A stretch of DNA of 42,423 nt from an uncultured Oscillospiraceae bacterium (GTDB taxonomy: Bacteria; Bacillota; Clostridia; Oscillospirales; Oscillospiraceae), in the NCBI GenBank assembly GCA_947625045.1, contig CANQMW010000025.1:1-42423 (forward strand). The letters run 5' to 3'. The translations under genes and the position numbers were made by a program. Below, piece after piece: positions 23,302 through 33,627 of this stretch (position 1 is the first letter of the stretch; each line of letters opens with the position of its first letter). The notes under the pieces are model-generated. The model saw only the letters and a program-made list of their open reading frames with translations, had not been told where the DNA came from and made no database searches.

Positions 23302-24810
23302 CTATGCCCGCATCATTTCTATATAGTTCAAGGGGTTTGCCAGTACGGGGACGCCATCCGGGGTGTTTCCTGTGTCAAAAACTTTCTTCCAATAATCATA
23401 ATTGTTCTTCCCGGAGAAGATAGTTTCTGCAAATTCCCTGTTTTTCCACAACGGAAGGTTGATCAGGTTTCTGACAAAATTGGTTATATTGGTCCACATC
23501 GCGTCATCAAAAGGGATTTGGAATTCACATCCGTTTCCCAAAGGCCTTCCCTTGCTCAAAAGAAGGAATTGGATGAGCTGTTTCAGGTATCCTACCCAGT
23601 TTCGCAATATCTCTTCTTTCGAGATACGATAGGCAGCCAAATGATCATCCGTGATGTCCGCTGCGTTGTTCTTTATGATCCTCTGTTCTATACGATAGAC
23701 GCCGATCTCCGGTTTGAACTTGTCGATATATATTTCATTTGCGACGATATTGAGCAAATGGATTATCTGCCGCTGCTCCACCTCGCGGGGATTCTCTCCT
23801 TCGTCGATCTTATAATTGATGGGAGTCGTCATGATATTTGAATTGCTCAAGAGTGTCGATAAGAAAGCTTTGTCAAAAGCGCTGTACGAAATGGGCAGCT
23901 CTTTTGCGCGCCCCTCAAAATCTATATACGTTCTTAATTTGTTTTGAGGAGAATGCGTGATCTGGTTTTTGATGCTGTTTATGATAAGCGTTTTCAGAGA
24001 GGCCTCGCCTCTGAAATAGTCTACCAAATTCTGCTCCGAGAAGCTGTAATCATCTTCTTTCAAATCATGCTCTTTTTGATATTTTCGGATCTTGTCTTCA
24101 TAAAGCGTATCGTGAAGCTGGCGAAGGATCGATTGATCGAATGCGATCTGTCGTAAATTGCTCCCGGCGTTTGTATTGGTGATAATGAGACGGTCAAGAT
24201 CCGGCTGGATAAATAAGCGGATCAGCAGTTTTCTTTGCCCGAAAAGAAGCTGAGCGACAGCCTTATGCTGACCATCAAATATTTTGACCTTATTGTCATC
24301 CACTCTTGCGAGGGATAAATGGAGTTGCGGATTCTTCTGATAGAACTCTTTTACAAGCTTATTGATGCTGCTGTTGATGCCGCGGGGATTGATCAGCTCA
24401 TCGTGAAATATGTATTCGATCGGAAGCTCAATGAAAACTGTCTGTTCACCGGACAACGCGTCAGTATAAATAGGGACAGAAACGATGTCCTCTTTACCCA
24501 TGTCGGACAAAGCGTATTTGAATACGCCATTCTCTATCTTAAAGCGCATTTTATACTTTGATCCGCCAAAATACTCTAAAACATGGCGCAGCGAAACAGA
24601 GCCCGTCTTGCTCGTTCCCAATTCGCCGGATGTAATTTTCTGCTTGATATCATCCAATACAGCTAAGGAACGTGCGACTGTCAGATCGGCGTCTTTCTTA
24701 TTTATTGGTGAGTCGGTGCCGGTTGTTATACTTTCTGTCTGCCGATCCGTTTGTGGTTCTGCTATAGACCAGTCGGCATAGGCGCACAATGCACAGAAAG
24801 TCTTTGCCAT
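23302..24810 (-). CDS. DGQHR-motif protein (DndB-like), last gene of the restriction operon
   Basis: A 502-aa soluble protein. It carries VKIFDGQHKAVAQLLFGQRK, with DGQHK at residues 179-183, close to the DGQHR motif that defines DndB-type and related DNA-modification-associated proteins. Before it are LSLARVDDN and IELPIEYIFHDELINPRGIN; after it IITNTNAGSNLRQIAFDQSI, matching the usual order of a ParB/DndB-like core followed by an Asn/Gln-rich helix. The C-terminal half is helical with no recognised domain. An N-terminal CALC (Cys6, Cys9) is present, but the first 45 residues look unstructured. There are no DndA/C/D/E genes, so this is not a phosphorothioation cluster. It starts 5 bases after the small ORF upstream and is AT-rich relative to hsdR. 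Role unknown; regulation or targeting of the restriction system is a guess. Confidence 0.6.
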   Translation of the reverse strand: MAKTFCALCAYADWSIAEPQTDRQTESITTGTDSPINKKDADLTVARSLAVLDDIKQKITSGELGTSKTGSVSLRHVLEYFGGSKYKMRFKIENGVFKYALSDMGKEDIVSVPIYTDALSGEQTVFIELPIEYIFHDELINPRGINSSINKLVKEFYQKNPQLHLSLARVDDNKVKIFDGQHKAVAQLLFGQRKLLIRLFIQPDLDRLIITNTNAGSNLRQIAFDQSILRQLHDTLYEDKIRKYQKEHDLKEDDYSFSEQNLVDYFRGEASLKTLIINSIKNQITHSPQNKLRTYIDFEGRAKELPISYSAFDKAFLSTLLSNSNIMTTPINYKIDEGENPREVEQRQIIHLLNIVANEIYIDKFKPEIGVYRIEQRIIKNNAADITDDHLAAYRISKEEILRNWVGYLKQLIQFLLLSKGRPLGNGCEFQIPFDDAMWTNITNFVRNLINLPLWKNREFAETIFSGKNNYDYWKKVFDTGNTPDGVPVLANPLNYIEMMRA

Positions 24811-24815
24811 TTGGG

Positions 24816-25007
24816 TTATTGTTGCAGGCGCTTTTGAGCCATTAATATACCCGCGGTACAGATTTCTTCAGGGGAGCGTCCAACATCAATTATAGAAATT
24901 ACATTATGTTTGATTTCATCAGAATAATTCTGACTTCCCTTTACGATGCCTTTTAAGGTCTCCTTGTACAAATGTTCCCGCAGTTTCGCTTCTTCTATAG
25001 TACTCAT
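24816..25007 (-). CDS. Small hypothetical protein in the restriction operon
   Basis: A 63-aa protein I do not recognise. It is mostly helical and charged (MSTIEEAKLREHLYKETLKG at the start, IDVGRSPEEICTAGILMAQK near the end), with no TM or signal. GGAGGAGG precedes its ATG at 25007, a strong ribosome site, which argues it is real. It lies 17 bases after hsdR and ends 5 bases before the DGQHR gene, so it is probably translated together with that gene and may be its partner subunit or an N-terminal domain split off from it. Confidence 0.6.
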   Translation of the reverse strand: MSTIEEAKLREHLYKETLKGIVKGSQNYSDEIKHNVISIIDVGRSPEEICTAGILMAQKRLQQ

Positions 25008-25024
25008 TTGATTTCCTCCTCCTG

Positions 25025-28000
25025 CTACGCCGCGGCGGCGTTGGCGTTGATGCGGTCGATGACGCGCCGTATGCCTGCCCAGACGGTGAGGTCTGTGAAT
25101 ACCTCCACGATGCTGCCCTGGTCGGTGAAGGGCGGCTCCTGCAGCACGGACAGGTCCTTCATGAGCCCATTGTGGACGATGTATTCCACGATTTGGTTGA
25201 CGAAGTATATCTGCCGGCTGTCCAGGTTCGCGCTCTCCAGATACTCCGAGAAAGCTGCCTTGGCGGCGTTCATGTCCAGGCCCACGATCTCCCGGACGAA
25301 TTCGCCCAGGGGCTTGGCGCCGTATTCCGCCTCATAATCCTCTTTCGTGCCTACCTCGCTCCAGAGGATCCCCTCAAGTTGCTTCACATCCGCCTCCGTC
25401 AGGGGCACGTTGCTCCGCAGTTTGGCGATGGCGGCATTGTCCAGATGCTGCCGCACATAGTACTCCGCCTTGGCCCGGTAATTTTTCAGCTCGTCGCTGT
25501 CCAGCTCCGCGTCCTTCCACTCCATGGAGAGTATCTCGTCGGAAAAGTCAGTGTCGTAATGCAAATGGGGTTTGGGTATATATTTTATCAGGTCCCGCAA
25601 ACACTGGCGGATGTGCTCGAATTCGTTGATGCCCGCGGTCTCCAGATAGTCCGTGCGCAGGATGCGGTCGATGAGCTCCGCCTGCATCATAATCTCTGGG
25701 ATGTTGGCGACGCTGGCCACGGCGCTGACCTTTTTTATCAGGTCGCTCCGGGCGCGGGTATATTTCTTCCCCGCGAGGTAGGCAAGCTCTATGCCATACA
25801 TCAGCGCGTCGAAGCGCAGGGCCTTGGGGTCGTCCTGCTCCGGCTCGATCAGCGGCGCCAGCTCCTCACCCATAAGAAGCGTATCCTCATAGGTCAGCGT
25901 TTGATAATTCTTCTCCTCCGCGTATAGTTCCACATATTTCAAATGCTGCCGCACGGCGAAGTTTTCCCGGTTCAGCTGCCGCACTTTGCCTGCCATGTCC
26001 TCCACCAGCGAGGCGCGGAACGCCATAAGCTCCGGCGTCTGATAGGCCAGGTCCTGCAACTTGAAAGCGATCTGCGCTTTCAGGTGAAACAGGGCGCCGG
26101 ACAGAGCGATCATGTTGGCGGAAGGCCGGCCCTTGTTCATGCGGAAGAACGCAAAGTTGCCGCAAAAGTCGAAGATGTAAAACTTGCTCTTGTCCTCGCC
26201 GTCTATGAGCCCCGGGCACAGCCGGGTGCCCCGGCCGATCATCTGCCAGAACTTGGCCTTGCTCATGACCTTCTTGAAGAACACCAGATTCAGCACCTCC
26301 GGCACGTCGATGCCGGTGTCCAGCATGTCCACGGAGATGGCGATCTGGGGCAGCTTTTTAGGGTCGGAGAACTCGTCGATGGCGCTCTGGGCATAGTTGA
26401 TGTAGTTGTCGATGACCTTGGCATAGCCCGTAAGATGGGGATATTCCCTGCCGAATACCTCCAATATTTTTTCGGCGTGGGTGTGGTTTTTCGCGAAGAT
26501 GATGGTCTTGCCGATCCTGTTGCCGTAGTCGATCTTCAGACCATCGGTCATGAGGACATGCAGCACCTGGCGGATGGTGTCCTCATTGAATATCCACTCG
26601 TTGAGGGCGGAGGAGGCGATGCGATCGGGCAGGTCCCTGTTCTCGTCCTCGAAGGTGTCCTCGTAAGCCTGCTTGTCCTCCTCGGAGAGGTCGTCGTATA
26701 CGATGCCCTCCTGGATGAACTTCAGTGCCGTCTCCACCGACACGAAATCCACAAGATACCCGTCCTTCACCGCCTGGGCCAGCTCGTATCCGTAGGTTGG
26801 CACGCCGCTCTCCAGCTCGAATATATCATAGGTGTTCTTGTCAATGTCGTCTTTGGGCGTGGCGGTCAGGCCCACCAGCGGCGCGTCGAAGTAGGTAAAG
26901 ATGTCCTTGTACTTGTTATAGATGGAGCGATGGGCCTCGTCGCATATGACCAGGTCGAAATGGCCGCAGGTGAACAGCTTGCCCTCCTCGTCCCGGGCTG
27001 CGTCGATACAGTTCATCATAGTCTGGTAGGTAGAGAACACGCCGTGGGCGGTGTAGTTGTCCTTCTCCTCGCAGAGGTTCGTGACGGACAGATCCTTTAG
27101 TAAATTCACAAAGCTGCGCTTAGCTTGGGTGACCAGGCTGTTGCGGTCGGCCAGGAAGAGGACGTTTTTGATCCAGCCCTGCTCCAGCAGCACTTTCACC
27201 AGAGCGATGACCGTCCGGGTCTTGCCGGAGCCGGTGGCCATGACCAGCAGGGCCCTGCGGCGGTTTTTTCGCCCAAAGGCGTCGCACACCGCCTTGACGG
27301 CGCCCTCCTGGTAGTAGCGCCCGGCGATGGTCTTGTCCACCATGATGTTTTTCAGGCTGGAGCGCATGGACTGGAGGTTAAAGAGCTTCTCCAGGTCTCG
27401 CTTGGAGTAGATGGCCGCCACCTTCCGCTCGGGATACTGGTTGTCCACGATGCGTGTCTCGAAGCCGTTGGTGAGGAACACCACCGGCCGGCGGCCCTGC
27501 TTTTTTTCGATGATGTCCGCATAGAGTTTGGCCTGCTGGCGGCCCCTGGACACGTCCACGCAGGTGCGCTTGGCCTCGATGACCGCCAAGGCCCGGCCGT
27601 CGCTTCCATAGAGCACATAGTCGGCGTAGCCCATCTTGCTCTGGTTGGGCATGCCGGGCAGATCCACCTCGTTCAGCCAATCCTTCCCCTCGGTCCAGCC
27701 CGCGTCGGTGAGCATGGCGTCTATGTAGAGCTTGCGGGTCTTGTACTCGGACAGGTCCAGGGGCTTGGGCACATAGGTCTGCTGCTGCTGGGCCCGGCGG
27801 GCGGAAAGCTCCTCCTTGAGGGCCCGGTTCTCCTCCATGAGCTTTTCCAGGTCCGCCTCCATCTCCGGCGGGAGGTTGGGCACAATCTGGGGCTCCTGCT
27901 GGAGGAGCGAGCGGTCGAAGTTGCGCTCGGCGTAATCCTCCGCGTAGCAGCAAGCCACGAAGTCCAGGAACACAAACAGGTTTTCCAGGCACAGCTCCGC

Positions 28001-28318
28001 CTGCTCCCGGCTGACCTTCCGGCCACTGTGGGCGGCGTTGTTGCCCACCTTGCGGATGAAGTTCATCCGCCGCCAGATGTCCACGCCCACGATGCCTCGG
28101 AAATCCTCGGCGTTCATGAGGCTGACCAGCGTGTCCTGGTAGGGCTTGTCCAAGGCCTTGTCCACGGAGTACATCCACTTGACGGCGAACTCCATCGCCC
28201 TGCGGCAGTTGAGCACGCAGGCGTCCAGGTCCATATGCAGCAGCTTCTCCGCCGACACCGCCGCCTCCCCGAAGGGGGCAAACTCCGGCGAGGAGAGGAG
28301 GAAATCAAAATTGGTCAT
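25025..28318 (-). CDS. hsdR: Type I restriction endonuclease, subunit R
   Basis: A 1097-aa motor and nuclease subunit. The N-terminal ~110 residues look like a DUF4145 domain (LHMDLDACVLNCRRAMEFAV and GNNAAHSGRKVSREQAELCL). A short coiled coil near 155-180 follows, then the PD-(D/E)xK nuclease (YVLYGSDGRALAVIEAKRT near 235-253, with RGRQQAKLYADII). The SF2 helicase has Walker A MATGSGKTRT near residue 360, DEAH near 458, LVGLTATPKDDIDKNTYDIF, and MLDTGIDVPEVLNLVFFKKV with MIGRGTRLCPGL. The C-terminal region resembles EcoEI_R_C. With HsdM and HsdS it cleaves unmodified DNA after translocation. It is GC-rich like the core, unlike the gene upstream, which shows a mosaic operon. The start at 28318 follows AGGAGG-type bases. 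Confidence 0.95.
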   Translation of the reverse strand: MTNFDFLLSSPEFAPFGEAAVSAEKLLHMDLDACVLNCRRAMEFAVKWMYSVDKALDKPYQDTLVSLMNAEDFRGIVGVDIWRRMNFIRKVGNNAAHSGRKVSREQAELCLENLFVFLDFVACCYAEDYAERNFDRSLLQQEPQIVPNLPPEMEADLEKLMEENRALKEELSARRAQQQQTYVPKPLDLSEYKTRKLYIDAMLTDAGWTEGKDWLNEVDLPGMPNQSKMGYADYVLYGSDGRALAVIEAKRTCVDVSRGRQQAKLYADIIEKKQGRRPVVFLTNGFETRIVDNQYPERKVAAIYSKRDLEKLFNLQSMRSSLKNIMVDKTIAGRYYQEGAVKAVCDAFGRKNRRRALLVMATGSGKTRTVIALVKVLLEQGWIKNVLFLADRNSLVTQAKRSFVNLLKDLSVTNLCEEKDNYTAHGVFSTYQTMMNCIDAARDEEGKLFTCGHFDLVICDEAHRSIYNKYKDIFTYFDAPLVGLTATPKDDIDKNTYDIFELESGVPTYGYELAQAVKDGYLVDFVSVETALKFIQEGIVYDDLSEEDKQAYEDTFEDENRDLPDRIASSALNEWIFNEDTIRQVLHVLMTDGLKIDYGNRIGKTIIFAKNHTHAEKILEVFGREYPHLTGYAKVIDNYINYAQSAIDEFSDPKKLPQIAISVDMLDTGIDVPEVLNLVFFKKVMSKAKFWQMIGRGTRLCPGLIDGEDKSKFYIFDFCGNFAFFRMNKGRPSANMIALSGALFHLKAQIAFKLQDLAYQTPELMAFRASLVEDMAGKVRQLNRENFAVRQHLKYVELYAEEKNYQTLTYEDTLLMGEELAPLIEPEQDDPKALRFDALMYGIELAYLAGKKYTRARSDLIKKVSAVASVANIPEIMMQAELIDRILRTDYLETAGINEFEHIRQCLRDLIKYIPKPHLHYDTDFSDEILSMEWKDAELDSDELKNYRAKAEYYVRQHLDNAAIAKLRSNVPLTEADVKQLEGILWSEVGTKEDYEAEYGAKPLGEFVREIVGLDMNAAKAAFSEYLESANLDSRQIYFVNQIVEYIVHNGLMKDLSVLQEPPFTDQGSIVEVFTDLTVWAGIRRVIDRINANAAAA

Positions 28319-28345
28319 AGGAGGGCACCTCCGTATAGCAGGGTT

Positions 28346-29578
28346 TTAGTCAAAATCGGATATGTTTAGGAGACCAGTATGTGTAGAGAAAACTTCAATA
28401 CACATTTCTGTGGTGAGGCTACCTTTTTCAAATAGCTCAAAGATTGATAAAAGAGTCTCTGTGCATACTATTAAGCATCCATTACGCTTTGCAAAAGCAA
28501 TTTGGTCCGAGTGAATTGGATCACGTTCCATAGGCGGTTTATTCCGGAACGGATTTATAATTAGCAATTGATGAACATCTTCTACCAAATGTTCGTCGTG
28601 TAATCGGTCTAAGTAATCATAATAGTGATGATCAATTTGAGAGATATATCCATTTCTTACATTTGTTGATACTCCTTTAATCTCCCCAATAAATGTAAGG
28701 TTACCTTTTTTTATTAGGAAATCTTCATGTTTGTCGTCGATGAAGTTTGATAAATCGTAATCCAAAACTCTTTCTAATATATCAAATACTACTTCTACAA
28801 GTTCATTACCTGTTGTATAGAGGATGGATTTATAACGAGCATTTTCTGCCAATTTTGATTTAGCAGATGCAACTTTCTGACCAGCTTCTAAAATTAACTG
28901 GGTGTTTTCAGAAACAATGCTATTCTGAATTATATCATCAAAGAATATAATATTTTCCATCCATTCAGGTGCTTCCTCACCGTTTTCTACTGAAAACAAG
29001 GCATTAATATAATCGTTCAGTTTTTTTGCCGACTCAGTAATTTTTAGGGTGGTTGCATAAGCGCGTTTATCCATAACGCCAATTGTTGTAACTTTATTAC
29101 TAAGACTTGAATAGGTTAGTTTAGTACACCCAGCTTCAAAATAAAAGTCTGCATTATATGTAAAACCATTGACATCAGTTTTAGTCGGTTCAAATAAAAG
29201 CTGGAAATCGGGAAAGTTACTAGGTAAAAGCTTGGAAAAGACAAAATTACAGATATGAGGAATAACATTCTTTATCTCGGCGCATTTATTATACTTACCA
29301 TAATTATAATTATAGGAAAACTGGAGATTCTGCGGGAGTGCATATAAAACAGTTGATTTCTTCCTTTTATCCGCCATTATCTTGAGGGATTTAAAATCCT
29401 CTACACAGTTGACACTTGTACAGTCGCTTCCCTTATTATACCAAATGTCAGGTGAGGATAAATCAATAATGTTAACGTCAAATTCATCTAAGGAACACGG
29501 ACTGTTTAGCGTTGAGACAGTAATATTAGGAAAACCGGAGGAGGGAGATGCTTTGAATTGTATTAACTGTAGCTTCAT
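28346..29578 (-). CDS. Unknown 410-aa protein with a candidate PD-(D/E)xK nuclease domain, between hsdS and hsdR
   Basis: I do not recognise a named family. The C-terminal third looks like a restriction-endonuclease fold: helix GNELVEVVFDILERVL (258-272), EDFLIKKGNLTFIGEIKG with Glu285/Asp286 and Glu299-x-Lys301, then helix YISQIDHHYYDYLDRLHDEH and strand VHQLLIINPF. That order fits PD-(D/E)xK. The first ~180 residues hold DEFDVNIIDLSSPDIWYNKG, possibly Rossmann-like, and VLYALPQNLQFSYNYNYGKY. The gene is strikingly AT-rich between GC-rich neighbours, so it was probably acquired separately. It is 27 bases after hsdS and 27 before hsdR, inside the operon. It could be an extra effector nuclease that adds a second mode of attack. 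Confidence 0.55.
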   Translation of the reverse strand: MKLQLIQFKASPSSGFPNITVSTLNSPCSLDEFDVNIIDLSSPDIWYNKGSDCTSVNCVEDFKSLKIMADKRKKSTVLYALPQNLQFSYNYNYGKYNKCAEIKNVIPHICNFVFSKLLPSNFPDFQLLFEPTKTDVNGFTYNADFYFEAGCTKLTYSSLSNKVTTIGVMDKRAYATTLKITESAKKLNDYINALFSVENGEEAPEWMENIIFFDDIIQNSIVSENTQLILEAGQKVASAKSKLAENARYKSILYTTGNELVEVVFDILERVLDYDLSNFIDDKHEDFLIKKGNLTFIGEIKGVSTNVRNGYISQIDHHYYDYLDRLHDEHLVEDVHQLLIINPFRNKPPMERDPIHSDQIAFAKRNGCLIVCTETLLSIFELFEKGSLTTEMCIEVFSTHTGLLNISDFD

Positions 29579-29605
29579 ATTCTAATCTCCATAAATTATT
29601 TATAT

Positions 29606-30739
29606 TTATCCAAAGTATTTCTGCATCAGGCTGTCGAAGAGCAGCTGGGCCTTGTCCAGCGCGCTCTGCACGGCAGCTTTTGATTTATCGACTAGGGAAA
29701 CAAAGTCAGCGAATTGGTTTTGTAGCGGTAGCGGAGGAATAGAGATCACCAGCGGTGCAATGTCCTTATTATTAATTTGTGGGACGGATGATCCATTGTC
29801 TAAAGCACCGAGATCAATCAAGCAAAAATAGGCCATTAAGTATTGCGGCGTTATCTGTTCCTCGGCTGTTACACCCATTACATTGAGATCGGCACAAATT
29901 GGTATGGTCGTTAATCGCTTTTTGTTCGTCCCAATTGCGCCACCTCTTTTTGGAAAAATAACCGTTCCAATCGGGAAAACGCCAGACCCTGCCGTCTTTT
30001 CAGAGACAAAGCGCGAAGATGTGGTGATGTAATGCTCATTGCCAGGATAGCTCATATCTCCGACCTTGACATACGGTATGATTCCGCCCTCGTTCTCCTT
30101 TTCGGCAGATAAAGACGTTCCGCTCCTGATTGTACAACAGTTCCCTATGGTTGTCTGCATCCAACCATAAGGATTGCTCTCTATATCCCCAAATATCTCG
30201 ACAAATCTGACTTTTACGAGTTCATCCAGTTTGACAAGTCTCTGTTTGTCGCTTGAAATGACCTTATCTACACAATTCAGTGTAGCAACTATCTGCTTCT
30301 GCACATCTTTGTCTACCTTGGGAACCGGATACTCTGCAACGCGTTTTGGCTGGGCACGTGTCAGCGAGCCGCCTATACCGGTAACTTCGCTCACCATCAG
30401 TTTTTTGAATATCGGAGAACGAAAATACCAAGCTAAAAATTCCGGGTCGTATTCTTTGCTCCGTATAACGATCCACTCTGATGAGGCGATACTTTGATAT
30501 TCTGTTTCATCGGCCACGATCCAAACGCGGTTGATGCGCGGGTTGATTTTACACAGCAATACATCACCTTTCCGCACGATCTGTTTATTGGAGGCGATCT
30601 CGCTGCCGAGAAGATACTCTGGATGGCCGGTGTCAAAGCTTGGAACGCTGTAAACTTCAAATGTAGTATTAGGGGTGTTTGACGGGCTGACGCTTTTGCT
30701 CACATATTCATTGATTTTTCCAATGGTCGTATACTCCAT
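29606..30739 (-). CDS. hsdS: Type I restriction system specificity subunit S
   Basis: A 377-aa HsdS with the two-target-recognition-domain layout. TRD1 spans about residues 1-135, ending AEYPVPKVDKDVQKQIVATL (the PLPPL-like boundary). A conserved helical spacer LDELVKVRFVEIFGDI comes next, TRD2 spans about 190-335 (YGWMQTTIGNCCTIRSGTSL start), and the second boundary is ISIPPLPLQNQFADFVSLVD followed by a helix ending LFDSLMQKYFG. The two spacers set the distance between the half-sites of a bipartite recognition sequence. It is AT-rich, as hsdS genes often are after TRD exchange. It begins 9 bases after hsdM. Only one copy is present, and I found no inverted partial copy for shuffling. Confidence 0.92.
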   Translation of the reverse strand: MEYTTIGKINEYVSKSVSPSNTPNTTFEVYSVPSFDTGHPEYLLGSEIASNKQIVRKGDVLLCKINPRINRVWIVADETEYQSIASSEWIVIRSKEYDPEFLAWYFRSPIFKKLMVSEVTGIGGSLTRAQPKRVAEYPVPKVDKDVQKQIVATLNCVDKVISSDKQRLVKLDELVKVRFVEIFGDIESNPYGWMQTTIGNCCTIRSGTSLSAEKENEGGIIPYVKVGDMSYPGNEHYITTSSRFVSEKTAGSGVFPIGTVIFPKRGGAIGTNKKRLTTIPICADLNVMGVTAEEQITPQYLMAYFCLIDLGALDNGSSVPQINNKDIAPLVISIPPLPLQNQFADFVSLVDKSKAAVQSALDKAQLLFDSLMQKYFG

Positions 30740-30748
30740 CTCTCCCCC

Positions 30749-32257
<1,509 letters not shown>

Positions 32258-32258
32258 G

Positions 32259-33317
32259 TCAGTCTTTCTCCCTGTTCCAAGTGTACGCGGTGTAGCGCCC
32301 GCCGCCCAGCTTGATGACTTGGCCGGACTTTACCAGCTCGTTCAGCGCCCGCTGGACTGTGATCTGGGCGACATCCGGGCATTTTTCCATGATCTGCGCC
32401 TTGGTGACGGTCCCCAGCGTATCCTTGATGAGCTCCCGCACCCGATCGGGCTTGGAAAGATTCGGGTCGGTCAGCATCTGCGCCCGCTGGTCAAACTCCC
32501 GATAGGCCGCTACCACCACGCCCAGCATATACCGGGCGAAGGGGGCATAGTCGTTGTTTTCCTCGTGCCAGCCGTCGGAACTCTCCAGAAGGACCTCGTA
32601 ATAGGTCTCCTTGCTGGTCTCGATGAGCCGCTCGATGGAGATATATTTCCCCACGTCATAGCCGGCCCGGTACAGGAGCAGCAGTGTCAGAAGTCTGCTC
32701 ATGCGGCCGTTGCCGTCGTTGAAGGGATGGATGCAGAGGAAGTCCAAGATGAACATGGGCAGAAGCAGCAGCGGGTCCACGGTCGGCTCCCGGAGAGCTT
32801 CGTCGTATGCCGCACAAAGCCTGTCCATGGACTCGGGAGTTTCCCAGGCGGAGACAGGCTGGAAGCGCACCGTCTTGTTCCCGGCGGCGTCTATTTCCTC
32901 AATGATGTTATCGGAATTCTTATATTGCCCGCCAATGGCCAGACCGCTGTATTTATAGAGGTCTCGGTGGAGCTGCAGAATGACGGAAGGCCGCAGAGGG
33001 ATATAGTCATGGCTTTCGTGGATGGCAGCCAGAACGTCCCTGTATCCGGCTATCTCCTTTTCGCCGCGGGTCCTGGGCATGGTCTTTTCCTGCACGATCT
33101 TCTTTAGCCGCTCGTCCGACGTGTAGATGCCCTCGATCTTGTTGGAGGCCTCCGTGCTCTGGATCTTGGCGATCTCCACCAACTTTGTGAGCGTGTCCCT
33201 CCCGGTGACCATGAGCTTGGCTTGTTTGCCCTTGAACTCGTGGATCTGGGACAGCAGCGACACGATGTCAGGGGAGAGGAGGGTACTATACTTGTCTATA
33301 AAGCTGTAATTTCTCAT
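32259..33317 (-). CDS. Fic-domain protein with N-terminal auto-inhibitory motif and C-terminal winged helix
   Basis: A 352-aa Fic AMP-transferase-type protein and the first gene of the restriction operon. The Fic core motif HPFNDGNGRMSR is intact at 197-208. An N-terminal SNKIEG (Ser58-Glu62-Gly63) matches the (S/T)xxxE(G/N) inhibitory helix, making it class II, auto-inhibited. The last ~85 residues (KPDRVRELIKDTLGTVTKAQ and TVQRALNELVKSGQVIKLGG) form a winged helix, so it may bind DNA and regulate its own operon. Fic proteins are recurrent passengers in type I restriction loci, but what they modify there is not known. Its stop is 1 base from the hsdM start. Promoter TTGACA/TATAAT lies about 40 bases upstream. 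Confidence 0.9.
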   Translation of the reverse strand: MRNYSFIDKYSTLLSPDIVSLLSQIHEFKGKQAKLMVTGRDTLTKLVEIAKIQSTEASNKIEGIYTSDERLKKIVQEKTMPRTRGEKEIAGYRDVLAAIHESHDYIPLRPSVILQLHRDLYKYSGLAIGGQYKNSDNIIEEIDAAGNKTVRFQPVSAWETPESMDRLCAAYDEALREPTVDPLLLLPMFILDFLCIHPFNDGNGRMSRLLTLLLLYRAGYDVGKYISIERLIETSKETYYEVLLESSDGWHEENNDYAPFARYMLGVVVAAYREFDQRAQMLTDPNLSKPDRVRELIKDTLGTVTKAQIMEKCPDVAQITVQRALNELVKSGQVIKLGGGRYTAYTWNREKD

Positions 33318-33355
33318 AAGATCACCCTTAAATGGAAATGGAATATGACATGGTC

Positions 33356-33385
33356 ATTATATAGCCTGATATACATGCCTGTCAA
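33356..33385 (-). promoter_or_regulatory. Promoter of the restriction operon
   Basis: Read on the minus strand, TTGACA (complement of 33380-33385), 18 bases, then TATAAT (complement of 33356-33361): both boxes are perfect consensus. It lies 39 bases before the Fic start and should drive all seven genes down to 23302. The AT-rich surroundings and CATGT-type repeats nearby leave room for a Fic winged-helix operator. Confidence 0.8.
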
Positions 33386-33439
33386 CAATTAATTTTATCA
33401 TTTTTTAAAAAATGAGCAAATTAAACAAGGGAAGAACAA

Positions 33440-33463
33440 GAGCCGCCGGAGACCCGGCGGCTC
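33440..33463 (-). terminator. Hairpin that fits the displaced guaA terminator
   Basis: GAGCCGCCGG (33440-33449) pairs perfectly with CCGGCGGCTC (33454-33463). Read on the minus strand it is followed by TTGTTCTTCCC, and it comes 34 bases after the guaA-like stop in the left attachment repeat. It would be the natural guaA terminator if the element between 33497 and 39769 were removed. It now sits behind the FicT gene. Confidence 0.65.
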
Positions 33464-33496
33464 ATCTGGTCGTTCAGTATGTGTGGGCGATATATG

Positions 33497-33509
33497 CTTA
33501 TTCCCACTC
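33497..33509. repeat. Left attachment repeat
   Basis: CTTATTCCCACTC is identical to the sequence covering the guaA stop. On the minus strand it reads GAGTGGGAATAAG (Glu-Trp-Glu-stop). The bases on either side differ from those at guaA, which limits the crossover core to about 13 bp. Confidence 0.7.
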
Positions 33510-33627
33510 GCCAAGGAGAAGATGATTCTAAACGCTGTTGTTTAGATGATTTGACTTCTCCTTATATGATTTGATACCGATTATCCAACGATCACGGCGT
33601 TGCTGAGCGGATGTTATCAAATTTGTA
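33510..33627. other. Non-coding end of the integrative element
   Basis: With the preceding stretch from 33318 this gap has no credible ORF. It holds short repeats typical of an attachment region: ATGATTTGA-type boxes at about 33547 and 33567, TTTGATAC at 33570-33577 and GTTATCAAA at 33613-33621, the last found twice more near the other end. A CTAAACGCTGTTGTTTAG inverted repeat lies at about 33529-33546. These are candidate integrase/excisionase arm sites. Confidence 0.5.

Noticed and set aside
23302-24810. A dnd (phosphorothioation) system because of the DndB-like motif
   Set aside because: No DndA, C, D, E or FGH homologue in the window; the neighbours are type I restriction genes.
29606-30739. 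Phase-variable hsdS locus with shuffling copies
   Set aside because: Only one hsdS, with no partial or inverted TRD copies; the integrase belongs to the guaA element 7 kb away.
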